This document shows, one piece after another, positions 45,093 through 59,400 of a DNA stretch of 64,000 nt (position 1 is the first letter of the stretch; each line of letters opens with the position of its first letter). The DNA is from Microplitis mediator (taxonomy: Eukaryota; Arthropoda; Insecta; Hymenoptera; Braconidae). A program made the translations under genes and the position numbers. The notes under the pieces were generated by a model. It was not told the origin of the DNA. It saw only the letters and a list, made by a program, of their open reading frames with translations, and did not search any database. Location: NCBI RefSeq assembly GCF_029852145.1, contig NC_079975.1, positions 7,564,001 to 7,628,000 of the forward strand. Direction: 5' to 3'.

Positions 45093-45212
45093 TATATATA
45101 TATTATTTTTTATCTGATAATGGCGAATTATCTTAAATTTTAATGAATGTATTTACATTAATATTGACACGTATTATGTAAAAAAAAAAATTTTTAACTT
45201 TAAAATTACTGT

Positions 45213-45743
45213 CCCATGTAAAAAGATTCATTCCAAAAAGATTCCAAAAAAGTTCCGCACGTGGAACTTCTAAAAATGAGACCGATTAGAACTTCGGATG
45301 GAACATTTTTGGAACGTTAGTAATTTTGATGGTAAAAAAAAAGTTTTATGAGCAAACTTACAGTAAAAAAAAAAACGTTTTTGGAACTTTTTTGAAATGT
45401 TATATAGACATTCCAAAAAAGTTACAGAATCACCACTTTTTACTTTTTTATGGACTAAAAAAGACACTCCAAAATTACTATTGTTGCATCTTTTGTAGAC
45501 TAAAGACGTTCCAGGAACATGCCAAAATAGTTCAAAAATCACTTTTGAATTTTTATAGAACAAAAAAAAACGTCCATAAAAAATTCCAAGAACTTTTTTG
45601 ACTCTAAATATGCTCATAAAACTTTTTTTTTACCATCAAAATTACTAACGTTCCAAAAATGTTCCATTCAAAGTTCAAATCTATCTCATTTTTAAAAGTT
45701 CCACACGCGGAACTTTTTTGGAACGAATTTTTTTTACACGGGG
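45213..45743. repeat. MITE, GTTCCAAAA-word family
   Basis: CCCATGTAAAAAGATTCATTCC at the left, GGAACGAATTTTTTTTACACGG at the right. More than a dozen GTTCC/GGAAC words inside and long inverted subterminal stretches (CTAACGTTCCAAAAATGTTCC). Long frames on both strands are artefacts of this symmetry. Confidence 0.85.
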
Positions 45744-47194
45744 TACCAATATGGGTATTTTTAAAATCATTTTTCACTATACAAAATTATAATACTTTTA
45801 TAAAAGAGAATAGTTCTACAATCCTTAAATAATACTGGCATTTAGATACAAGAACTATTTGCTTTTATAAAAATACTTTGTCTTCTGTCACAATTTAAAA
45901 TTATTGTATTATAATGGGAGAAAGAAATTTCGATTTGTATTTTATATAATAGTTTTTATTATTATTTTAATAAAGGTCTAAGGTACAAAAGAAAATTTCA
46001 ATTATTTTTTCTTTAGCAAGCAATCTTATTTATTTTGGTACTCCATAGTTTCAGTATTCGTATATAATACAGTATTGAGCCAGTTTGCAAAACTGTAATA
46101 ATAATTGTTTATAATAATGTCAGTAATAATTCTTTTCTATATAAACCTAAGGCAGTATACTATAGATTGATACAATGTTTATACTAATAACGAATCTCGC
46201 TCCAAAGCCCAATACTGGAATAGAATCGTCTAATTCTAGTTCAAGAATTATTCATATTCACACGTTTTTTAAATTTTTTTATTTCATTTTCCCCCTTTGT
46301 ATTCGAAATAACCCTACTATATTCTCCTTGCAAAATTTTGCATAAGATAAATATGCAAGTAAAGCTTAAAAATTTATTTAAAAATTAAAGGCTAAAAAAT
46401 TATATATATTTTTTTTTTATCCGTCAATATTTTTCACAATATCAAGAATAATAAAAAAAAAATATTTCATATTAATTATTATAAATTTTACTCAACGTTT
46501 AAAATTCATTTACTTATTATTATATTTTTTTTTTTTTAATAACATAAAAACTATTGCTGCGCGATTTAAAATTAATCACAAAATCATTTCTCAATTGAGG
46601 GTGAATTTGTGATTAATATAAATCAATAACTTAATGTACTACTTATTAAACTACATACAATTGACCACGACAATTGTAGAATATCGTTACGAAACTTAAC
46701 GATATTTATTATACATAATATCGTGACTGTTAATCACTCGACGGCATATTTCTCGCGTTCAGTAGGTCCATAAATTTAAAAATTATTTTTTAAAAAAATT
46801 ATTTGGACATAAATGTTCTGACGCGGGAAAAATGATTGCACTGAATTAACAACAGTGACCGATTTTATTTAATCCATCGCCCGTATAATATCACATTTTA
46901 TTTTTTTTTATTATCTTCAATTGCCACAGCCTTTTAATCCGTTTATTGTCTATTCATGATCTTCCATATTGATGATCATTTTAAATATAAACGTAAATTC
47001 TGGTATGTGACCACAATAAACTGACAGCCATCACCGGTTTTCTGTCTGTCAATTTAATCGGATTGGATGCGGGACGAAAATTAAGTAGACGTTAGAAGAG
47101 CCAGTAGTTGGCAGATGATGCGAATTTGACGAACGATGCGATGTCATTTATCGGATTACTGTTTTAAGGATAGTTGGGTGCGTACGCACTGATT
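45744..47194. other. mib2-midnolin convergent 3' interval
   Basis: AT-rich; no frame. The part next to 47195 (46900-47194) is GC-richer and is probably midnolin 3' UTR. AATAAA on the minus strand at 46942-46947 lies about 250 bases after the midnolin stop. Confidence 0.4.
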
Positions 47195-47454
47195 TCAAGC
47201 GACCACAGGCTCTGGGCTGCATGGCTGCAACTCTGGTTCGTTTTGTTGATCTGTTGAATTTGTGCCTGATGTGTTACTTGATGTTGAGGATGTTGACTCA
47301 TGATTTGATTCTGGAGTGACAGCTGCCCATTGCGTCGTGTAAGGCGCGGCGCGGGCTTGTCGTCTCGCTTTCCGTTTAGCTCGTCGCTGTTCCATCACCA
47401 AACGTAGTCGTCGCATTTTCCCTTTCGTCGCTTCATTTTCTCTTGATAGTTCCT
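47195..47454 (-). CDS. midn: midnolin last exon: basic C-terminal helix
   Basis: Acceptor GATACAG, codon completed to Glu, then ELSRENEATKGKMRRLRLVM. Ends EPVVA-stop (TGA at 47195-47197). Confidence 0.94.
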
Positions 47455-50400
47455 CTGTATCAGAAAAAAAAAACAAATCATTGTATTATTCAATTTAAAT
47501 AAATCAAAAAAAAAATGTTCCTGAGGATCGAAACATTTTTCGCGCAACGGAAATTAAAAAAATTTATGTAATTTAACTGCTTAGAGGTGACTTAAGGGGT
47601 GCAGGGTGGCCACAAAGAAATGATTTCAAAATTCCCTGATATTTCCCGGTTTTCCAGTAAAGTTTTTCACATTTTTCCCTGATTTAGAAATTTTATTCGT
47701 ATCATTTAGATATTCAAAGTTTTTATTATATTTTCATTTTTAATAATTAAATTTGATAATTAAATCATGCGAGAAACCAAAAAAAATGCCAATAAAATAA
47801 ATTAATATTGACTACTTTTGATTATTCGAAGTCAAAAATGTATAAGTTAAAATATTTAAAAAGAAATTTTATAATTTAAATGAATTCAAAATACACTGGT
47901 TACAAAAATTAAGGGGTATTAAAAAAATTTCAAATTTTTTAGTAATTTTCAACAGTTTGTAACTCAAAGGAAAATGGTCGTACAATAAAAACAAAAAGTC
48001 AAACTGTTGCTTCAAGTATCTAGTTTTTTGATCTGGGTCTTTAAATTTTTTTTATTATGCACGGTTCCGGAGCAATCAAAATTCAATGATAATTATCGAA
48101 AAAAATTTATTGAAGCTCGAAGACCGTTTTTAAGACGAGCAAAAATTTGGTTAACTTATTTTTCGGTAGTTTTCTTAGGATCAGGACCGCACATAGTAAA
48201 AAAATTTAAAGACCAGATCAGAAAACTAGACACTTGAAGCTACAATTTGCCTTTTTTGTTTTTGTCGTTTGACCATTTTCCTTTGAGTTACAACCTGTTG
48301 AAAATCATTTTAAAATTTGAAATTTTTTAAAATTTTGAACTGTTACAATTTAATTCCCGGATTCTTTTGGAAATTCCCTGACATTTCCCGGTTGTATTAA
48401 ATTCCCTGATAAGTCCCGATATTCCCGGTTATCCCGGATCGTGCCCACCCTGACATGAGGTCAGTTAAAAATTAAGTTTTCAAAAATCCGAGATTTTTAA
48501 TTTTCTTAGCGGGAAGTTAAAAATATAACATTGATATTTATGTATAGAAATATACCTATTGAGTATTCAGACGTAGGAGATAAGTCTTGATAAGTTGCAT
48601 TAGGCGAAGTTAAGCCACACGGGGTGCTCGTAGAACCTGAAGGAGATGTTGATGAAGATTGTTGACGACTACTAGAATGCCGATGATGATGTCTATAGTG
48701 ACTAGTACTTGCAGCTGGAGTTGCACACAGTAAATCATTGAGAATATGAATAATAGTACTAATGTCGCGCTTTGGACGGCCATGACGATCCTGGAGTGCA
48801 GGATTTAGTGTACCACTGAAAGTACCCGAGTATACGCCTTTCCCATGATGATGCATGCTTTCAATTATCGCACCCTGTCTACGCCGGGCGTGTTCCTGTA
48901 TTCAAAGTAAAATAAAAAAATATGTAAATAAATTATTTGAATTTAAAAAAATATAACATAGGGTAACTGGCTTCGGGAAAAATACCTCAGACGAAAGCTG
49001 CTTGAGTTTCTGCGTCAGGTTACGCGACGCTTCAGCCAGTGCTCGGGTGTCGAGTGTAGCAGCAGCTATTTTACTGCTGGTAGAAAGGCTCATAATGGAA
49101 TTGTTTGGGGTTTGAAGACTGGAATCTGAATCAGGAATTCTCGATGAGTCTACTGGTGATTGATGATGACTCATGGTACATAATTTTTTCTTTGGCGGGG
49201 TACAGTGTGTTGTAGATGATGAATCTTGAGTTGTCGTAGTTGAGGTCGAGGGGTCTGTAAGGCTAGTAAGTGAAGAGGTAGAAGTTTGTACGGATTCACA
49301 AGACGTTTGTTCTTTCCTTGAGTGGTGATGATGATGAGAATGATGATGATAATGGGGATGACGATAGTGTAAAAGTTGTTTGCGATGCCAGACTACTCTT
49401 GATGATGACGGCGAGAGTGGCGGTGAGTATGATGAGGATGACGAGGTGGATGGGGATACGTCCCGTTCACCGCCACATGGATTTGTCGTGGTTGTGGCAG
49501 TAGAGAGGCTGGTGGTGCTGCAGCTGGCGGCGTGAAGCGCTGAGGCGAGGCTGCTTATCAGTGACGGAGTTCCGCCGGGTGTGTGCCCATTCTGCTTGGC
49601 GATGCGCATCGATCGGCCAAGGTGCTCGCTCAACCTCCTGTGTACGGGCGTTGATAGTGAGTCTAAGCTGGAGGTCATCGACGTCGACGTTGACGACATT
49701 GCTGATGTGTTGCCGATGTTATTTGATCCAATATTTTCATAAGGTGATAAAGATGAAGGTGAGGGCGATAACGGCGATGTCGATAACGATGATGGTGATG
49801 GTGACGAAGGTGATGTTGCTCCTGATGATGATGATGATGATGGCGACGATGGCGATGGCGCTATGTTACTTGACGTGGCAACACCAGTAGAGGGACCCAC
49901 TGAACTAGCAGGAGGCGATGATGGAGTTACTGTTGACAACTGCAGCTGTATCAACATCATCTGATCACCCAGACGCATCGTCAGATTAAGAGGTGCTTTG
50001 CCAGATAGAAAGTCATTCACCTGTGAGTCATTCAAATTCTCTAGTGCCTGCATTACACTTTGTTCTGGGCGTTGTCCCTGAAACATAATTTAGGAAAACT
50101 GATAAGTATACACTGTCAAAAATTTTTTGATGGTGTAAAAATTTTGGGGTGAATTTTAAATTTTTACGTCAAGCGGGTAAATGTGTGCGGGTAATTTATT
50201 ATGAGTGTGAATGTAGCAGACATGAGACAAAATATAAATTTTAAATAATGAAATTTTAAAAAATGTGCGTACTGATTTTTCATTGATCTAAATACACATT
50301 TTTTAATTCTCAATCCACTTGCATGTGATTTATTTATTCAAAAATTTAAAAAATTGACACTTGTCAGTTTCATTCACACTTATAATTTATGATAATTTTG

Positions 50401-53400
50401 CGTTAATAAAAATATAAAAATGTTCGAAATACTATTCAATATCTAAATAAAATTACCATACTTATTGATTAAGTAGTTAAAAGTTTGATACTCATTAATC
50501 AAAATTATAACGACACAGAAAAAAATAGACTAAAAATTGGTGTCATAATTTCAATGTTTAAGTTACGATTTTTAAAGTTCAAATATTAATTTTTTCTGCA
50601 TAGACAGTAAATTTTAAAATCTATATAAATATTTACGTTTTAATTATAAATTAAAGAATTAATATTTAGAATGATGGTATTTACTGATCACTTTATCATT
50701 ATATTACTTTTCGTTTCTCAATTGATATAGTTCATTTTTTTCCGTGGAGTAGCACGAAATGGTGTAAAAAAAGTAGATAACACCGTGTTAACCCGTCAGC
50801 ACTCCCGTTATGAGCATTTTGCTCACAGGACACTATTCAAATTATAGGATGTCGCTGTAGTGCAAGTGAGACATTAAAAACACGGAACTGCTGAAGGGTT
50901 AAAATTACATGGTCGGATAATTTACACCGTTATTATACACTGCACGGCCATGTAAAATTCTGGGGGCCATTTTTTACACAAAAATTTTTCAGTGTAAAAC
51001 GTCAAGTATTGACGTACTTGAAGATCGGAACGTTTTTCACGCATCGAAAATGAAAATAATTCCTGAAATTTGTGTCTAAAGGCAACTTAAGGGGTAGTTG
51101 GGGATGGCCTGTCATTTTCGGGTGACGTGTGAAACATTTCCGAAATCTAGATCCAGTAGATTTTTTACTTTTTATTTCTTTTTTTCTTATTTTCGTTCCG
51201 CGAAAAACGCTCCGATCTCCAGGTACATAAATATTGTAATGATAAATTTAAAGGTTTACAAATATAATATTTACTTTGTATCAAGGCAATGAAAGTAAGT
51301 TATTGCATTGATCGATTCTGTGACCATGGAAATTGAATATTTGATCAAACTTTCAGACTTCGTAAACAAATCAGAGAAGCAAATGGCCTGTATATTTGAG
51401 AATAAAAAATTCATCAAATTTTTCAGTTAATTTAGTAGCATACGTTAGCAAATAATTTAATTTATTTCCAGGTCGTTTTAATTAATAAAGTGATTAATGG
51501 GTTTTTTGTTCTCAAGAAGTAACGTTACAAAAAAATAAAAATTGTCTGTAATGATGAGAAAAATTAAGTTTATAAATTTCGTATTTTTTTCTTTTGTTAT
51601 GAAAATAAATATCATTAATTTTACATGTGTGCTTATTTATTTTGACTGAATTGGATTGAATGTCAATACAATATCTTATATTAACCAGACCAAAACCTTG
51701 TAATGATGTCCACATACGCCGATGCATTAGCATTGTTCGCATGCGCATTATAAATATTAAACTTTCTGGAGCCCTCTTTAGGCAACAAAAGACGTTATTT
51801 TTTGTATTCGATACAATGACAGTATAATAAGGTAATACATGTACTATTTTTCATGTTTTCTATACATAAAATTTTATTTTTAAGTCGAGTGAGATAAAAA
51901 CATTGTTTGCAATCAGATTGTACTGTACATTGTAAACTATTGAAAGTAAACGGGATTTTAACACAGTCTAGGTGCTGTATTACCTTTCCGTGTATATTTT
52001 GAGCTCTTAAGCTAAAGTAAATTTTATTTATGTATTTAGACCCGTAGAATCCGAATATCGCATAATTTTTTTTTAAACCCAGGAGATCAATTGTTTAAAA
52101 AATATTTTTTTGGGGATCAGATATTTTTTTTAGATACCTGAGCAACCCGTACGGAAAAAGTATATATCCGTATATATTGGGGCAAATCTGAATATTTACG
52201 GATATATACTTTTTCCGTGCGGGAATTTAAAAACGAAAGTTACTCTTATGAAATTTCGCTAAACTCAATAGTTTTTGAATTACGAATTTTTGAAAATCGA
52301 AAAAATTCGATGTTCATAAACTTTGAGCGTTAATTAAATAAAAATAAATTAATTAATTTATGACTTTATACACATCATCAGAAATATTCTTTTTACTTTC
52401 TGTATAAGCTATCATAATTTCAAAAATGTAATTTTGTCGTTTGATTTGAAGTTAGTATTTTCAAACTTGTTAGAAATGACCCGCTTGTCTCAAACGTGTA
52501 AGAGCAAGCGAGATCTATGTACAGAAAAAAGGATTTCTTGGGACAAGTAGAAACTTCTTGAGCCAAAAAATCCTTTTTGTGTGTAGAAAATGGCTGTAAA
52601 AAAAAATTGAATTTTGTTTCAGAATTAAATTGAAAGATTATTATACGAATGAATATAAACCACAAAGCGACAGATTCCATATCAACGGCGCACTTGAAAT
52701 ACAATGCCCTTTGCATTGCAGCCACAGTGAGGATGGCACCAATCGATGCGGCCATACTAATATACGAGATCGAATCCCAAGAAGACCCTGCGTAAAGAGA
52801 GGAAACCTCGCGGGCATTGAAGCTCCCCGAGGCATCGTCGTACTTCCCTGCCTACTTTTTAACACATAACAGACTTCTTTTTGCACAAAGTCTGCAAAGT
52901 GTGCAGTAATTTAATTTGTAACAACTTTAATATTCTCTTCGCAAATCAACCAACAAATTATTTGACCACGAAGCCTCTAAATAATCATCTAATCAATCGC
53001 TGAATTATTTTATCTACTTTCTGTTACTTATTTCGATCACAGATATATGAATATACAATATATCGTATGTACTCATGACGTTAAAATGGAAAAAAATTCA
53101 TATTAGGGCGTCGTCGATGTCAACCAAAAGTTTAAACTTAACTCGCTATCCCACGTCGAGTAAAGATGTCATATTTACAGAACACAAATGTACATATGTA
53201 CTGATGTATGTAATAGAGATACAAGTATACATAAGTGTAGCAATGCATACATAGAGAGAATGGAACTACAGAAATATGAACCTACGCCTTCTCTCCCACC
53301 CACGTTATCTCGATGCACGCACACAAAATTATCTGAGCCGATTCTCCTCTTCTTTATATTCATCTCGCGACTGAACTCACACTCTATATATACGTGCCGT

Positions 53401-56400
53401 TGAATTGAGTCTCTTGGACCCCTAGTGTTTAGAGTGACCCTGTATGAGCTCATGTGCCTCTCGGAGCATCGACTTTCCATGGCCGTGTCGGCAACTACCA
53501 ACGAAATTCACGATACGGGATGAGTATGCGCCTCTCGAGATTCAACCGACCCTACTAATATAGGGGATGTTCTCGGGGAAATTTTGTATTCAACCAAAAT
53601 TTATTCAGTTCAAGTTTAAAATGTTAAATTATTTAGTACACAAGAAAATATATTAAATATTTGAAAATTCCACAAAAGTACATCTCATTAAAAATTTTTT
53701 ATGGGGACATTAGCAATTAAAATTTTTTCAATTACTTTTCTGCTACTGTACCCTAGTATTGTTCCAAGCATCGGTAGAATGCAACAATAAACGAAACAAA
53801 AAAATATCAGCAGATATTATTTTTTTGTTTATATATTTATTATAAATGATCGAAAAGAATCGAAATGCTAGTAGTCATACTCTATAGGGTTCTGTTTTAT
53901 AACAACCCAGAATTACTAAAAAGAAAATAAAATCAGTTTATTAATTCCCTCGGTAAAAATTGTGCTCACGAACGAACAAACAAGCGGACGTGAATGAAAA
54001 ATTATTTTCTAATGATAATCTGTATTAAACGCTTGAGAATAAGCGCTGATTCATTTATGAGGATATCTTCCAAATATTAGTGTATTTTTTGTTTGAGTAA
54101 ATTACTCATAAATGATTCAGCAAATGTAGAACACACCCAATGTCTGACGACTGAGATATGCAATTACGGACAAATCGATAAATTATAAATCAATCAAAGT
54201 ATTAAATTATTGATATAATTATAAACTATTTTGTTTTGATATTTAAAATGTCAACCATTTGTTATCCATATATATTTTATAGTATTTCACCTTGATAACC
54301 AAGTTCGCACAGGCTGGTAGCAACCTACCGCAGCAACTTGTCAAGTTGGCCGCAAAAATTGGAATTTCCATAAGTTGACGGAAAGTTGCCTTCAATTTTC
54401 TCAGAAGGTTGGCGACAAGTTGCGGCAGTAGATTGTCGCCAAGTTTCTGGAAAAGTTGGTAACAACTTGTAGTCAACAGTTACAAAAGCTGAAAGTTGTC
54501 AACAGCTTGTTGCCAAGTTGGTCGCAACTAATGTAAACCAACTTTCTGATCAGAAAGTCTGGCTATCAGCCCTTACCTTCTATAGGTTGAGAAGTGTTGT
54601 GAAAAAGAATTGCTCATGCGCGACTAATTTTAAGCTCTTATTACAATTCTGGGTCGAAAAATTTGCTCTATTTAGAATCAACTTAATAATTTAAACCGAT
54701 TTTGATAAAATAAAATTTGTTATCATTTGTAGCTTGCCTATAAAATTAATTTGAATTTGGTCCATAGATTAGTCCATATTTAGACTTATTTTTGTAATTT
54801 TAATTGCGTTAATCGCCTCTAAAATAAAAACAGTATTTTCCCGTATAAAATAATAATTATCATTTATATAAACATCGAATATATCAAATAAATAAATAAA
54901 AATATTACAAGTACAAGTTTTAGGCTTTTTTTTAATCCTTTCTGATCTTTCGAACCAAAATTTCTCAAAGTTCTGAATTTAGTCTTGTTTTGCTTTCTCA
55001 TCATGAAATAATTCTCTAACAGAGCAGATCAAAAACAGTAAAAAATTTTCAAAGGAGTTTTTAAAATAGATCATTAAGTTCAGAAATGATCAATTAGACT
55101 GAAAACAGATTAACTTTTTCGACCTGGGTTTAGTCGCGAAGCGTTGATTGTAATCTAACTCTTGCTTCTGATTATTTTTATGGATAGACTAATATTGAAT
55201 CGTACCTACAATTTATTAACTACATTAGTATAGTATCGAAATTACTCTTATAAAGAAAATATTACAGTGATAAAGTCTGACGACACTTTGTCAGTTAACT
55301 TTGATATTGATAAAAAAAATTCGATTCAATTTTAAATTCCATTCTATTGAGTTACTCTGTCGTAAGTGCATAGATATGAAGTCTTTCGGAAAACACAATA
55401 ATGAATAGACTCAATATGTATTGCGCACCTCAAGCGCGAAGCGATGAAAGTGATTCAGTCATAAAATTATTTTCGGCTGATTTATCAACGTTTAATCGTG
55501 TCTGAAAATCATATTTAAAATGTTAACACAAGCATACTTATACAAAGAGAATTTAATAATAATTTTGATGGAATTTCGAGTTGATTTATTGACAAATTCA
55601 TATTAAAAAGTGGATTTGAATTTTTTCACGTGATGTCGGGAAACGTCAGTTTGTTGATTCGGAAACATGATAACTTTTCATAAATGCAATCAATTGATCT
55701 AATCCATTTTTCATTCGTTTCAGATTTTGATTAATAACAACCCGGCTGAAAATCACTATCGAAATCCTTTCTCGTTCAACTGCTATGAATATTAAATAAA
55801 TAAGTGTATATCCGATAAAATGGGAGCTAATATTTGGTTCTCTTCAATTTCAATTCCCTCTATCGCATCCTAGTAACAATAGTAGCAAAAAAAAGTTAAC
55901 TGATCTCGAATATTATGGAAAAATAGCTGTCAATAAAAAATTTGACCAAATACCTTCTAATTTTAATTTTAAATCCGTAAATAATTTTCTTTTTATTGAT
56001 TCAACCCATTCATAAAAATAAGAAGGATTAAATTAACTAATGGTATGATGTCATAGTACAGTCGGACCATGTTGGTCACCTGACGGAAATTGAAATAAAC
56101 ACATGTAAAAATTACTACGACCCTAGTAAAATTTACAGTGATTACAGAAATTTGTAATATAGTCCTGATTAATTTTACTATGGCCATAGTTATTTTTGCA
56201 TGTGTTTATTTGAATTTCCGTTAGGTGGCCAACATGGTCCGGCTTTACTATGACACCATAGCATTTCAAACAAGAATAATTTCTTCGTGTAAAAATTGTC
56301 TGTCGTTAATATGGGATTATTTTTTTCTGTAAATTATATATGAGCACAATTAACGATATCAGAATGACATAAATATGGTATCCCGAGTCGAAATATTAGA

Positions 56401-59400
56401 CGTAAATTGAACGTTCTTAACATTTTAATCGTAAATTGATCGTTTTCAACGTTTTAAACGTAAATTGAACGTTTTTAATGTTTTGAACGTTTTGGATATT
56501 AAAAACTCAATTTGACAACTTTCAACTTATTCAAAACGTAGGTTGGAGTATCATACATCGAAAACGTAACTAAAACCTATTTAGACTTACAATAAGAAAA
56601 CATAAGCATACCAAAAAATTATTTTCATCGATTTTGTACTTCTGGATTATAATCACGGCAATTCCCTAAAATGTTGTCGTCTGCCTTTCTGGCTCTTAAA
56701 TAAAAAATTCGTATTTTGAAAAAAAATTTTTTTCAGTTTCATACTTCTATCTTTAACACTATATATTTATATCTTTTCATATATTATGATATCAAGCTTT
56801 TGAAAATTGTGATTACAAATATTGAAATAAATTAATTCATGTTATCATTAATCTAAAATCATAACTCATGAAATTATCAATTTTTTACGAACCAAAATAC
56901 AAAAAAGTCGTTCAATTTACTTTTAAAACGTTAAAAACGTTCAATTTACGTTTAAAACGATAAGAACATTCAATTTACGTTTAAAACGTTAAGAACGTTC
57001 AACTTACGTCTAATATTTCTACTCGGGATATGTCATCATTAATAGTTTACGTAAATAACATAAATTTTTTTGGCTATGAAAATTCGAAAAAATAATTGAG
57101 TCGTGTAGGGCAAGTGTACGGAAACCCATGCATTCAGTCGGAAATGAATGGATTTGCGCACACTTGGCTCACATGACTCTATTGGTCTTTCCAATAATCG
57201 ATTCTCGCACGGATAGAAATTTCAAGTAAATATGCCTATGTAGCATAGTAAAGGTTACATTACTCAATAGTTTGTGTCACGCTGCTCTAATGTGACTGCT
57301 TATACAAGCAATAGAGTAATGTAACCATTACTATGCTGTATAGGCATAATTACTTGACATTTCTCTTCATGCGGGTTCACAAATATCACATAGTTTTTCC
57401 CATTTAAACATTACAATTTCTCTCTTTAAAATATATTAAAAAACCAATTTTATTCAAAAACTTCAAACAAACTATTAAAATATACTTTTGAAATATTACC
57501 TATTTCACGATTTCTAAGCCTGTTAGTCGATCATATGCTTTCAGTTTATTCAAATTTTATAAAATGTAAAGGAATAACTATGGGATATAAAGCTTTTATG
57601 TACTTGAAATAAAATTAATAGGTTTTCCTTTTTTTTTTAAATTGGGTTGCATCTAGTAAAATTTCTCACGTTCTACGATTCGATCTGTAAATAGATTCTT
57701 TCACTTGAGTTTCTTTAAAAGACGTATCCTTCTTTGTCCCGGTCTGTGAAAATACCACCTACGAGTAGTTTTTAGTAATATAATAGAGAATCAAAGTGAA
57801 ACGATGCAAGAGAGCCAGGTGCACTGCTCGCAAGATGTTTTAAGGGGGTACAGAACCTTGACATGAATAATGAAAATATATACTACCATTTTTATAGAAT
57901 AGATAGTAACAGGTAAAATATATGCTGTCGTAAAATTTAATTCAACTTTAGTCTTTTTTGTTACGTTTTAATTGAAATCGACGGCAGCTTTGCAATATGG
58001 CAGGCAAACAAAGTAGGATATTTGAATGTAAAAACAATGAAGACCATTTTATCAGCTATAAACTCACAAATATATGCAAAGCAGCATCACTAATAGTCCA
58101 ACGCTTCACCATTATCTGCATTAATGTTTTTAGCGTTGCCAACAGGTTTAGTGTCATATTGAATTCTTCCATTACTTAAATTTTATTACTTTTTACAGAT
58201 TTCAGATCGAACATTTGTAAATTAATTACTGGAATAATTTTCTCTAAAAGCGCAAATTGTTAACAACACAAAAAATGATATTTTTAGTTACTGTACTGTA
58301 TCATGAGAAGTTAAAGCTGACGGACTTATAGAAAGATTAAAATCATCAATTGCTTGAAAAACTTTCTATAATAAATATCCATTCTATGCCTCCTTAAAAA
58401 TGACCACGAATACGAGTAAGAGAATAGAACGCATAACAGTTGGAACGAAGCTGGCATCCCCTTCCTTGACAGCCAATAAACCTAAAGAACGAAAGTCACA
58501 AGGGAGACGACGATGACGATAAAGACCTCGCGACGTTGCCATAGCTTTCAGCCCAATCGTCTTTCTCCGTTGATTCTTTATTCTATTTTATAACTCACCC
58601 TCTTTTACGAGTTACTCTCAACTTCCTTACAACACACTTCTCTCAGTATATCCAGGAGGTTTCTCATATAACGATTGTATTAGAATTACATCTATTACAC
58701 AATTTGAATACATGAATACATAATTATTACATACACATGAATAGTTTAATAACTACAAGATTTAATTATGAATCAGTTCAATTTTCAGGAATGAAAATTT
58801 GTCAATTGTAGAATATGTTTGGAACTCAAAATATATCCATACGTAAATTGAAAATTTTACACCAAAAAAGTGTTTACCCAATCATTGGATAAAATTATTT
58901 GTGGTAGCAAATTTCTGTATTGAATATATGGATAATGAAATATTCGTTGTACACAGTTGAAAAATTTGTGTTAAATTTAACACATATCACATGTCTCAAA
59001 CGGTCCACTTAATTTTTTGTATTAATTTAACACATTATGCTTGTGTTAAGAAACAATACACACAAGAACACAAAATTTTCAACTGTGTACTTTCAAATCT
59101 TTGTAACGACAGCAAAACGTTTGTTTGACCAATTAATGGTTGATAACCCTAATAAAATTGTTTTATTTAAGAGTAAAAGTATTGATTTGTTAGAGTAATA
59201 AAGTTAATTACATACGCTGAGAATAATTATAATTGTAGCACTATAAGTACTAGAAGAATCGGGATAGTCGAGCATGAAAAAGAAGTGTTTCGTCATAACA
59301 AAAGACATGTACCTGAAGATCAGACCGTTTTTTACACAACGAAAATGAAAAAAATTTATGTAATTTGACTACTCAAGGGGTAGTTCTGGATATTTAGGGT

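Larger units (their letters stand above)
50111..50994. repeat. CACTG-ended ACACCG-word MITE (copy 4) carrying two insertions
   Basis: CACTGTCAAAAATTTTTTG to AAATTTTTCAGTG, with TA at 50109-50110 and 50995-50996. Hosts the elements at 50199-50385 and 50788-50902. Lies just upstream of the midnolin Catch 1 exon. Confidence 0.85.

Noticed and set aside
45270..45617. Overlapping open frames of 90-115 codons on both strands
   Set aside because: They lie entirely inside the GTTCCA-word MITE (45213-45743). The two frames mirror each other because the element is inverted, and the residues are low-complexity Phe/Lys.
48007..48237. 76-codon plus-strand frame with plausible composition
   Set aside because: It falls inside the CACTGGTTACAAAAATTAAGG foldback nested in a repeat; no splice context, no family match.
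49318..49890. Asp/Met-rich plus-strand frames
   Set aside because: They are antisense shadows of the Ser/His-rich midnolin exon (repeated TCA/CAT codons).
52420..52755. 111-codon minus frame as a real gene
   Set aside because: Only the upstream half has coding-like composition; the rest runs through a polyT tract and an ACAGAAAAAA MITE. Kept only as an unidentified island.
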